A stretch of 64,000 bases of DNA from Romanomermis culicivorax (lineage: Eukaryota > Nematoda > Enoplea > Mermithida > Mermithidae), in NCBI GenBank assembly GCA_963922205.1, contig CAWUHX010000236.1, positions 1 to 64,000 of the forward strand. Reading direction: 5' to 3'. This document shows positions 9,872 through 21,800 of the stretch, piece after piece. How positions within the stretch are numbered: position 1 is the first letter of the stretch; each line of letters starts with the position of its first letter. Both the position numbers and the translations under genes were made by a program. The notes beneath the pieces were generated by a model. That model was not told the DNA's origin, searched no databases, and worked only from the letters and a program-made list of their open reading frames with translations.

Positions 9872-12800
9872 ATGTCGGCACCCGTTGCACATTCGGCGGG
9901 TAGCGGCGGTGGAGACAAAAAGCACCACGTCATGCCCAGTATGCCGCCCGCTGGATCAAGTCAAGCGGCTTTTGTCGATAAAATTGATCCATTTAAAAAA
10001 TCGAGTGTAAAAAGAAGACAGAAATTGCAAGGATCGTCGCGATACAGGACTGAAGCTGAGAGCGAATTAACGCCCTTACCATTGCTTAAAGGTTAGCTGA
10101 TTGAGGTCCACACTCGTATCCAGGATTTTCAAAAGGATGGGGATTTCCAATTTTTTTAGAATGTACCGAATAGAAAGAAAATCATTTTTGCAGTAAAGAC
10201 GACATATTTTCTGTTAGTTTATGTGTGCTTGGATTTAGTTTTTTTTGCACACAGGCTATTGTTGCAATGTGCAACTTGAGGAAAAATTTTGGTTGCACAG
10301 ATAGATTTTTGGTAGCTTGCTCTAAAATCAATACATTAGCTCATGTTTATCGGAAAAATATCAGAAGAAGCTAGCTTTCTTGTATTTCATTCGATTCACG
10401 TCGGTTTTCAACTTTCAGAACCCAATTTCCTGAATTTTGGAGAGAAAATAAATAAGGTTGATTCGATATGAATTAACTTGTTCCGCACGTAGCGCCGGAA
10501 ATTTTTTTTTTGATTTGGATATTCTGAAACCATACCGGGGGGACCCCCCCCCCCCCAATTTGGCCAACCCTGTACCCAAAATCATTTACCCCCCCCCCCC
10601 CCAGTTTGGAAAAAATTAAAAAAATTTGGCAAAAAGTGTATGTTTGCCTTTTTTGGGAAAAATTTCGACTTTTTCTACCCCCCCTCCCCAAATTTCGGAT
10701 TTACCCCCCCCCCCCCCAACTGGTCGGAGGTCTTACAGGTATGTCTGAAACGCTGGAAAATAAATCTTTTCACGTTTTCTTTCCTGGACAGAAGGTTTAA
10801 TTTTTAAGTAAAGTTTGATGAAATTTCAGTCGGGAAAACTACAATTCAAAAACTAGGAGAGCAACCAAGAATTTTAAATCTCCAACCACCAAGAATTTCG
10901 ATTTGGACTAAAAATGTTTTGATCATACAAGTGTCAAAATTTTAGTACATTAAAGATCGCAAAAAAAATTTTGGGAAAATAGCCGAGAAGATTTTTTTCG
11001 CTGAATTCACCAAAAGCAACACAGGATCACACCTTTATCCATAATATGTTTGCTATAAGTATTAGCTAGGATGACATTTTCTAACCGCGCGCTGGAATAA
11101 TACGGAAAAATTATTAAATAATTAAAATCCGTTTTCACTATTTTCCATTCTATAAATAACGCAAATTTAATTTGGTAATTGTGATGTATAAGTATATACA
11201 ATAACATTGCTGAAAATGTTATTCTAAAAAAATAAGGGGGTTAATTCCCCCCTCTAAATACGGGCCTGGTGAGGTCATACCTGTAATTGGGAGGGGGCGA
11301 GGGAACCCCCCAACTTGGCCAACCCTATACCCAACTCCCTAACCTGGAAAAATTGGAAAAAATGACAAAAAAGTGTTTTTTTGGCCTTTTTTTGCGAAAA
11401 TTTTCGATTTTTTTCGACCCCCCCCCCAGTGTTTTTTTTGTACGGGACACACATTTTTGGCTCCGTACAAAGATTTTTTTGGAATCTTTGTACAAAAAGA
11501 TTTTATGGACATTATCTGCTCAGAAAATGCTTCTCCAGGCTCTAGTATCAGAAAACACCACAAAATTTTCCGGCGCTACGCGCCAGATTTTATAATTCTT
11601 TGCAATGGTCTATATTCCATTTTTCTACAAATCGTGCTTTCTGGAGAAAAAATTTCCGGAAAAGGGAAAAATGTTAGTGGTCCTGTATGATAAAGACGAA
11701 TTTGGTCCATTTCAGAACGTCAAAATCTATTTTTCCAACTATTTTGCAACTGTAATTTTAAACATGAAGCTGAGTTTGAATTGAGAAGCATCATGGAAGT
11801 AATTTATAGAAATTTCAGGTTTAACTTGAAGTTCTTCAGATTTATGAAAGTTATGAGTATATTTTCTTAATTTGTAAGATGATTATGATGGACGTGAACT
11901 CCAGTGCTATTAGGAAGAAACTTTGTGCAAAAATACATAAAAAATCAGGATTTTTCAGGGTTCAAGAAAAAAATTTTTCGTACAAAGAGTTTTTGGCCGA
12001 TCTTTATACAGGTAGAAAGATGCTTGTAAAAAAAACACTGCCCCCCCCCCAAATTATGGGTTTAACTCTCCTCTTCTGGTCGAACCTCTCATAGTTATGA
12101 GTGAGGTCATCCCTCTGAATCTTGTTCCCTATGAGAGCTCGGACATGCCAGGTACGCGGACAAAAACCGGGTGGGTTGTATCCGATTTTCGGGGAAAAAT
12201 AGTTTGGGGGGTTGTTTGCAAGCACTGAGAATTAAGAAATGTGTTTTCGCCCTTGAAAAGGAGAGAAATGTTCGCATGATCAGTGATTTTTACTTTTCCT
12301 CGGCGCTATTGAATTTTTGGTATGTGTAATGAACACCAAAGCACGAGGAAAATACAAATAAGCAGGTCAGTCAGGACAATCATAATTATTTCAGCCTTGG
12401 TCCATTTACTCCGTCTTTAATGTATAAAGTTATTTAAGATCATACTTGTATTGACAAAAGTGATTTCTTTATGCTAAACTCTAATGACAATACACGTCGC
12501 TAACACAACCTCAAGCTTATTACTGGCTAAGCAAAAACGAATTTGAGATTATATGGTTTTTGAAACAGGTATATTAATATATTGAACAACCTGCCTTCGG
12601 ATGCTATCAATTCTTTCAGTCTGTACTCTGCAATCTTTTAAGAATAAAATCATGAAAATTGATTTTTCCAAGTTCTATGGGGGAGCGCGTTAGTTCGTTA
12701 CACTTTACCTGCGCTTTCTTGGGTAACTGAATTTGTCGTTACTGTAGCTTTGTTTATTTTGAACTAACATTACGTCGGAAATTTTGTCTCGTTTTGTTTA

Positions 12801-15800
12801 CCGTTTTTTAACCTAGTCCAATTTTTGATGTTTTTTTCTTGCTATCTTTGCTTATTTTCTTACTTTCGTTCAATCTTGAAATTTTTGTGGGTTTCACTTA
12901 CATTCTCCCTTGTTCTATATTTGCTTACTTTTGTTTTCGACTAGTGAATCAAATCAAATATTTTAAAATGAATGATGGAATGATAAGTTCAATTTGATGC
13001 ACATTTCTTACTGAGTGAACAGGCGTTTTTCTGTGCTCCGAAATTTGTGCTCATGAGCACAGCAAGCGAAAAAATTGTGTCAATGGCACAAAAAGGTTCC
13101 TGTCAAAAACATACTGAAAACTGAGCAGAAGATTTGATAAAAATGTAATTAAGGCTACTTTACTGGTACTGAAAATATGTACAGCACAGTGCTGACTTTT
13201 TTGGCTGTGCGGAAAAAATGCTCGGGTACTTTCCGCTCAGAACTAAAATTTTGGGGTGATGTACTGCTGGCATTGATGAAAAGGTGTATTTTGATGTAAG
13301 TTAGAAGGTTTAAATTTCACATTTTTCCGGCGCAGACAATAATTTATAACATTCACCCCAATTACGGCGAAGCACAGCCAAAAATAGCTGTAGTTTCATT
13401 TCTCGGTTATCCTTGATTGCTTCAATGAATTTGCTATGCCTTATCTCATATTTAAATCCGTAAAACTTGAAACTTTCTTTATTAGTGAAAGTTTGAATTT
13501 TGAATAAATCCTAATTCGTCGATTTTTACCACATTTCTTCATAATTCAATATCATCATTTTTCGACTAAAAATCTAAACCGAGAGTATTAAAAATTACCT
13601 CTAGAATACATTTTTCTACATTTCATAAGCTTCTGTTTTCAAAAGTTCTCCAGTGCCACCAGACTGCTCCATGGGGAGAGACATGCATGGGTATTACCCC
13701 TACCCGAAGTATAAAAATTGATCACTGGAAGCTTAATTTTGGGATAAACTTGTGGACATTTAGCTGCACTCCCTCGCAAATGTTTAGCTTTGCCCCTGCC
13801 TGAAAATCTGACCTTGGGGATCTCTGAAAGCTACCCACCGAAAAAGTTAAAAGTTCATGGTTTTAATGATTCATTGATCATTCATTCATCCCATTTATCA
13901 ATCGGTAATTTTTAGTATTAGGTTTGGATTTTGTTGTAAATTGAGATTTTTTATTGACCTTCATAATATGTTTCTCTCGCTTGAAATTTTCTGAACTTCG
14001 TGAACACAAATTTTTCATGAGGAAATGATGCATACCCGATTTTCGACTGGAAATATTGAGCTTTTATCTTTAGGTGAAGGACTGAAAAAACTAATTTTCG
14101 ATCGCTTTATAATATCAGAATCTAAAATAGAAATATTGAAAAATCAGTTAACATCTGTAAATCTTCATCTCTAATCGCAGAAATGCCAGCAGCAACTATT
14201 TTTTCACTTAGTCATGCTTAAATTATGTTGAATTTCGAATTTTCAAGTGATTTCAACTTGAAACGGAAAACATTTTCGTGTGCGGATCTTTTATCTCATT
14301 TCCGCACGGTGCGGATGAAGGCGTGCGGAAAAAAATCTCTTGCCCACATTTCTCAAGTATTCACGCCATTGAGATAAGAAACTGTTCGAGAAAACGATAT
14401 ACGATTCACAAGGAAATAGAAGGTTGAGAGAATTCACATATAGGATGTCCGTCCAGAATTGCTTACTTCTGACAAAGATGAAGTCGAAAGCTGCATAATT
14501 TTTTTGTGGAAAAATCTCTTCAACAATATCAATTTTTCCATCGAAATCAAGCACCAAAATACGAATTTCGCTTCTCGATCCCACACAAAATAAACTGAGG
14601 AAATTCATAGACAATCTAGAAATTTTCGGCGATAATACAAATATACCATTCGACGGAAATTTGCTTACGTTCAATCTAATTGAGAGTAGCTAGCATCCCT
14701 TGCATTGGGGTGTATGGTAGGGATATTATCCCGACCAAGCCTGCGGATGCTCATCTACTACCCATGGATTTTTATTCTTTTACTGACCGGGTTGAACCTT
14801 TGAACCATAAGGTGAGTTACCACTATGGATGTCCCGGTGCCACCTCTTTGCCATTGCCGGTCCCGGTGCCAACCTTACATGCATACATGTAACGGAGCCC
14901 CGAGGCCTGAGGGGGGGTTGGGCCACTTTTTTGGGCCTGGGGTCAATAATTCCCAAAATTTTGGGGGGAGGGGTCTCTGAAGGAAAAAAACTTGATTTTT
15001 CCACGAAAGAAGTCTGAAAAACGGTTCAAAAAATAGTAATGATAAAAAATGTATTTATGGCGCGAAGCGCCGAAAAAATTGACGTTTTCGACCATTTTTT
15101 GTTCAAAAATTGACATTTTACAATTTACATCAAAAAATTGACTTTTTTTAGTATTTTTCTGACCAAAAGTATGGGGGTCTCTAGGGCTACCATATGGCTA
15201 GCCATAGGATTGGAAAATCCTGGGGGGGCGGTCGCCCAATGGCTAGCCATATGATCGACGATTTCTGGGAGGGTTCCCATAGTACTCCCCCCCCCCCAAT
15301 TACATGTATGCTTACATGATTTTTTTACCCATTACATATAAATTTTGTGTCCTTCTAAATATTTTATATTCTTTTAAATGGTATCTTTCCATAGTTGAGT
15401 TTTGTATACAATATGCATAAATGGGCAAAGTTCACTGTAATATTTTCAATAAGTACTTTTTCACTTAGAAGGCTCAACAAGCTGTTATATGCACGCTTTT
15501 GAGCTTGTCTTAGCATTTTAATTTTCTATTGGTCAATAGTCAGTGTAAATTTAGGACGAAAACAAGGATTCTGAATTTCAGGTCAGATAGAGCTGAATAC
15601 TTCAAAATCGCTATATACAAACAATCTGAAGCGCAATAATTCGGATTTCATACAAGCCCGTCGACCGAAATTTCTACCGATAGGCTATAAAAATTTTCAG
15701 ACTCAAATGCTGGTTGGTTAGTGATTCTTTCTACGTATGCTCATAATAATTCATGTGCAAACAATATATTGAAGATTACTGACATAGTGAGATAAAACGT

Positions 15801-18800
15801 TTTCATAATGAAAACACTCAAAGATTGAGCAAATATGAAAGTAAAGCATGCTAAAGTCCGTGTCTGATCTAAATTATGGCGAAAAATAGTCTGAGCCAGC
15901 GTCTTTTTTTGTACAAGTCTCTTTGTTCAAGTAAAAAGTCGTAACAAAAACATTTTACGAACGAAATTTCCATTGATTGTCATACGTATCGCCAGTTTTG
16001 CGTTTATTTTTGTAAAAAACTTCCATTTTTCTCCCATCTCACTCGGCCAGTACCGGGCTCGTAAACGAATTTCCAAACCTAAGACTGGGTTACTCCCCTA
16101 TGGGGTGGTTTAATATGGCTACGCCAATGATTTCTATGTAGATGACATTTCCCAAAATTTTGTTTACTATTAAGTCATTTTTCTCCCGTTTCATTCGACC
16201 AGTAAATCATTGTTCCCAGGGGGGGTAAATGAATTTTCAAAGCTAAGACCGAGATATTATTCCCATACACATATGGCATAGTCTGTATATGCTCGACCAC
16301 AATTGTTTTATTTATCAAATCAAAACAATTCGACCGAAATAATAATTATCAAAACTATGCTATCAGAAAGAATTAATAAATGATAAAAAATTCATCAGAG
16401 AAAAGTTTTTCAAATCCAAATCTTTGGCGCCAATAAAAATTTCGTGCCTTCGTGCATTCAGGATCAAGTAATCAATAGTCGAAACATGCTAGAAATATGA
16501 AATGTAAAAATAAACAAATTGACATATTTTCATTGTCAAACGTTTTATACTTCTAGACGTACCTGCCGGCGAGCAAGTTGATCTATTTATCCAGAAATTA
16601 CGCCAGTGTCAAGTAATTTTCGATTTTCTGGAACCAGTAGCTCAAATCAAAAGTAAAGAAGTCAAACGAGCAACGCTAAATGAATTAATCGAATATATTA
16701 CCGGCGGAAAAGGCATTTTAACTGAACCAGTCTATCCTGAAATTACTAGAATGGTAAGAAAGATTTCTATGCACTAACTGTCACTCTAAAAAGCCTCTAT
16801 TGATCTCTACCGAAGTAAAATGCATGAAGTTGGTAACACCTCCTATTTCTCGATGTATTTGTATTTTTTCACTCATTTTTTAGGTTTCTTGTAATATATT
16901 CCGTATTTTGCCGCCCAGCGACAACCCTGAATTTGATCCAGAAGAAGACGAACCGACATTAGAAGCTAGTTGGCCTCACTTACAGGTATTTTGAAAAACA
17001 ATACTATTCGCAGTGCAAACGTTGTATGAAAAGCCGATCAACTTATCATAACTTTGTATGATGCGAGTTTAAAATAGATATTATTTTCGTTGCAGTTAGT
17101 TTACGAATTTTTTCTACGATTCCTGGAATCAGCCGATTTCCAGCCGTCAATTGGAAAAAAATTCATAGACCAACGGTTTGTACTTCAAGTAAAAATTCAA
17201 AAATTTTGCTAAATTTCAATTGATCTGCTTGTATAATTCAACTTGTTTTTCTTCCAGTTATTGGAATTATTTGATTCTGAAGATCCGAGAGAACGTGATT
17301 TCCTTAAAACGGTACTTCACCGAATTTACGGAAAATTTTTGGGGCTCAGGGCGTTCATACGGAAACAAATCAACAATATTTTCTTGAAGTGCGTATTACC
17401 TATACCAGGTTTAATTCTGTTCGTTTTATACATTTGTTGTATTGTTTTTAGTTTTGTTTTTAATACCGAATCATTCAACGGCGTTGGAGAGCTGTTGGAA
17501 ATTCTAGGCAGGTATGCTGTATATTGTGTAAACTATCTGTCCAAAGTTATTTAATAAAAACGTCTTTTTCCTTTATCTATTAGCATAATTAACGGGTTCG
17601 CTTTGCCATTGAAGCAAGAACATAAAATTTTTCTGGTTAAAGTATTATTACCATTACATAAACCAAAATGTTTGGGCTTATATCATGCGCAGGTAAGATT
17701 ACATGTTACTTAAGCTCAAGCATCGTAGGAAGGAACGGGGTTTTTCATTTTTTTCCATAGGCCAATTGGCTTCTAGAGTTAAAATTTTACAGAACAATCC
17801 GAATTTCAACAAGCCCAAACTAAAAAGTTTGTAAACGAACTTAGTAGTAAAAAATTTTTTTCAACAAGTTTATTCAAAAACACGTCAGAATCCAGTAGAA
17901 GTCCACATAAAAAATCAATCATTTTGAACACGTTTTCAATCACACAGAATAATGATGAGGCTCACATATTAGATTAGTCATTATTCAATCATTTCGTTTT
18001 TTGATGATTTAACCGAATGCAATGGTTTAGTATAGTTTTAGATGACTTAAACTCTTAAAAATCAAATCAATATTTCACGTTTTAAAGCTCTCATTGTTGT
18101 GTAGATTAACATTTCATGCAACACATCTCCGATGCACAACTACAGCATCACAGAATAATATTCAAAAACATAAGTTATATACAGATGATATAATTCTGCG
18201 AAGCGGCATTTTTTTTTAAATTCGAAGCTGAAAACACCTCTAAATTACGCTAAAATTCCTAAATTTCTACTTGCCAATTTGGCTTATGCCGCTAAATTTT
18301 TAGGACCCAATCAGAATTTTTAGGGGCCATGGCTTCACATTGGCCTAAAAACATTGGGAAGCAATCAAATTTCAAATTATTATAGATCTTGATGTGATCT
18401 CAGTTTTTTACGTGAAAATCGGTCAATCCTTGTTTAACATTACAATTATAGATCTTGTCGCTTTAATTCTGCATCTTTTTTCCCAGAATTATTGGCTACT
18501 GTTTTTTCTTTGTTAGCTCGCTTATTGCGTCGTACAATTCATCGAGAAAGATGCGACATTAACTGAGCAAGTTTTTGACGCGTTGTTGAAATTTTGGCCC
18601 AAAACGTGTAGCCAAAAAGAGGTACATATAAATAATAATATTATTATTGATGTTTTCGTGAATGATATCAAATCTGTATTTATTCAGGTAATGTTTTTGG
18701 GCGAAGTGGAAGAAATCCTCGACATTATAGAGCCAGAACAATTCAAGAAAATTTTAACCAAACTCTTCAAACAGATCGCTCGATGTGTTACCAGCCCACA

Positions 18801-21800
18801 TTTTCAAGTAAAGATTCGTCTATCACATAAATATTGATATCGTTGTCTAATTCTAAATTTCTTTGCAAATGGATTCCAGTCAGAATCCTATCGATTTTAC
18901 TTTTATTCTTACTTCAAGGAAAAATATTTTCGAAGTTTCGAAATCAAGTTGCATCAGTTGTTGAGCAACTCTTCAATCTGTCCTTATTTTGTCTGAAATT
19001 TTTCAGGTGGCCGAAAGAGCACTGTATTTTTGGAATAATGAATACATTCTGTCGTTAATCGAAGAAAATAGCCAGCAAATTATGCCCATAATGTTCCCGG
19101 GTCTTTACCGTATATCTAAAGAACATTGGAATCAAACGATCGTCGCTTTGGTTTATAATGTGCTCAAAACGTTTATGGAAATGAATGGAAAATTATTCGA
19201 CGATTTAACCAATAGTTACAAAGCTGATCGACAGAAGTGAGTTTAGAATCTGCCGACTAGTTTACCCCACTACCTAGTTTCTCTACTCCGCGTGAATTTT
19301 CACGGTTCCAGCAGGACTAAGAATCTTAGACTCCAAAATGATTTTTTCATTTTTATGAATTCGGTGAATTTGTCAATTTCTTACAGATTACAAAATAATA
19401 ATTTTAATTTCCATCAATAATTTCTTGCTTTTTGTTAGTTGATTTAGTTGACTATGATGGTAGATAGTCACTTTCTCTTCTGCATTGCATATAGCTAAAC
19501 TACTTTCCGCGCGCGAGTATCGCGAATTGCTCTAGCAGACTACAAGAAAAGGAGTGGGTGTAGGGAACACTGTTTATGTAGCGCGGCGCTAATAAAACAT
19601 CGGCCGCTCAAATGAAAAATTTACTATGAAGTGTTGTCTTGATTTAAAACAAGTTTACAATAACATATTTCTCAATAATGCTTAATACAATCACTAATAA
19701 CTGGACCACTAATGTAAAAAGAAAGAAACTACTGTGCGCTAATGAAATTTTTATGCGCTAATGAAGTCAAACTGCCATTAGCGGTACTGCTAATCGGTGT
19801 GCCGCTAAAAAACACTGATAGAGAATATTACTCCTCCAGAGGTCCGATGAACATTTATTGCCCAGGGGAAAATGACAGACTAGGAGGTTATATTTCTCGA
19901 AAAATGGTATGAGGAAAGTGGTCTAGTAGGGTTCTTTTTTTAGCACGAGTCCCATTAGCACAGCCGCTAACTTTCCTTAATTTGTATTACCTTTTCTTAG
20001 CACGACTAAAATTTTATTTAGCACAGGCCCAACTTTATTAGCACTGTGCTAAAAAAACCCTGGTCTACGGTTTTCATCGTGATTAGATAGTTATCATTAA
20101 AGTGGCACATTGGGAACAAAGAGTTCAGCTGAGCACAGAAACATCGCGAATATAAAGAACATTCTTCCTTTGAATTCAAGTCGCCTGCTCCCAGCTTGAA
20201 ATGCGCATGGTTTTTGCTGTTTTGTCCGAATTTATGGAAAAAGCGTTATTTCTAACTGTAACTATTTGGTTTTTTAGCTGCTTTCCGGCGCTGCAGCAGA
20301 CCCTAAGTGAATGAGAGGAGATGATCAATAGCTATAATATGCTGTGACACCATTTTTGGACGTGCAGATATTAGGGATTTGACGAATTCACTTTTTTGAG
20401 TATCCTGTATATAGCATAGGTATATACCCGTAGGCAAAGGGGGATGGGGGGAGGCCATACCCCCCCCCCCAAATGTTTCGAGTTCCTTTGGCTTTTTTTC
20501 AAGAAAAAGTCAATTCTGAAATATTAATTTTACGATAAATTGAGTCAAAAAAATGTGTTACCCCCTAAAGAAAACTAATGGCTACAGGCCTGTAGGGATG
20601 CAACGGGTACCCGAACACGAATAAAACGCTTCTCAAATACCCGAACCGAACCCGAATAGTTTTGACACTTTTTTCGGGTTTTATTCGGGTTTATAGGAGA
20701 CTTTAGAGCACCTATATTCGGGAAAATCAATTCATCAACAACAATATTTACTTATCAATATTTGTAATTGCATTTTACCAAATTAATTTTAGCAAATAAT
20801 AATTTTTCAGCAGTTTCACCCTTCATTCTGTTTCGACTTGGTTCATAAATTAGACATGCATGGCTATACAATCTTTCTGAGGGCAATGATGCAGGTGGTG
20901 ATGCCAAATATCTTCTTACAACACGCACCAAAATTGGAAAGTTTTTTTTACTTAATGGCTACCAATCCAAAGGGTCTTCATGAATCCTTAGTCGTTTCTT
21001 CTTTTTGTAATTTTCAATTTCCTGAAAGAGCTATATTGAAGTATATATGATTGAGGAAGCATGTTCAAGATTACCATATTAAGCATAAAGGCCCTGTCAT
21101 ACTTCACCGCGCGGCGCCGGTTGTTCTATTCGTACTAAAAAGCGGCGGCGCGCGGTACCGCCTTTGAAGTATGAATAGGTTTTTGTAATTTTTGCGGCGC
21201 CGCGCGGCGCCCCATCAGGTTTCAACTGAACCAATACACGTTTTTTGAGAAGAGCAAAATCCAAAAGCAAAAAAGCGGCGCCGTACGGCGCCGCCTGTTA
21301 GTATGAATAGGACAACCGGTACCGCGCGGCGAAGTATGACAGGGCCTTAAGTGTATTGGCTTGTTGAGCATTTTCTTCTAAAGTGCTAATTGATTCCTGA
21401 GCAATGTCTTCCATACTCAAGCCTGCGGAAGTTGTAGATGGTTTTGTTTTGTTTCATTTCTTCATTGGCTGAGGTTCTATATCTATTGCACTTTGTTCAA
21501 CGTATTTTTCAATGAGACTAGTCGGTCACCAGTCTTACCATTGAATTTTTGGGAAAAAATCTATTCTTATAACATGGATCAAGGTATGTTGCGATGTGAC
21601 AATGTGCATTCTGAAATATCATTGCTCCTTTAAACTAGTGCTCAGCTTTCTACTGTATTTTTTTCTTACTCATTCTGTTTTACATTTCCAAATCGTATTA
21701 TTCACTATATTTTCATAAAAAATGTCGAGTTTTACTCCCTTTGATATGAAATGAGACATAGCGAATTCTTTGAAACATTCAGGTGTATCAAAAGAATAAA

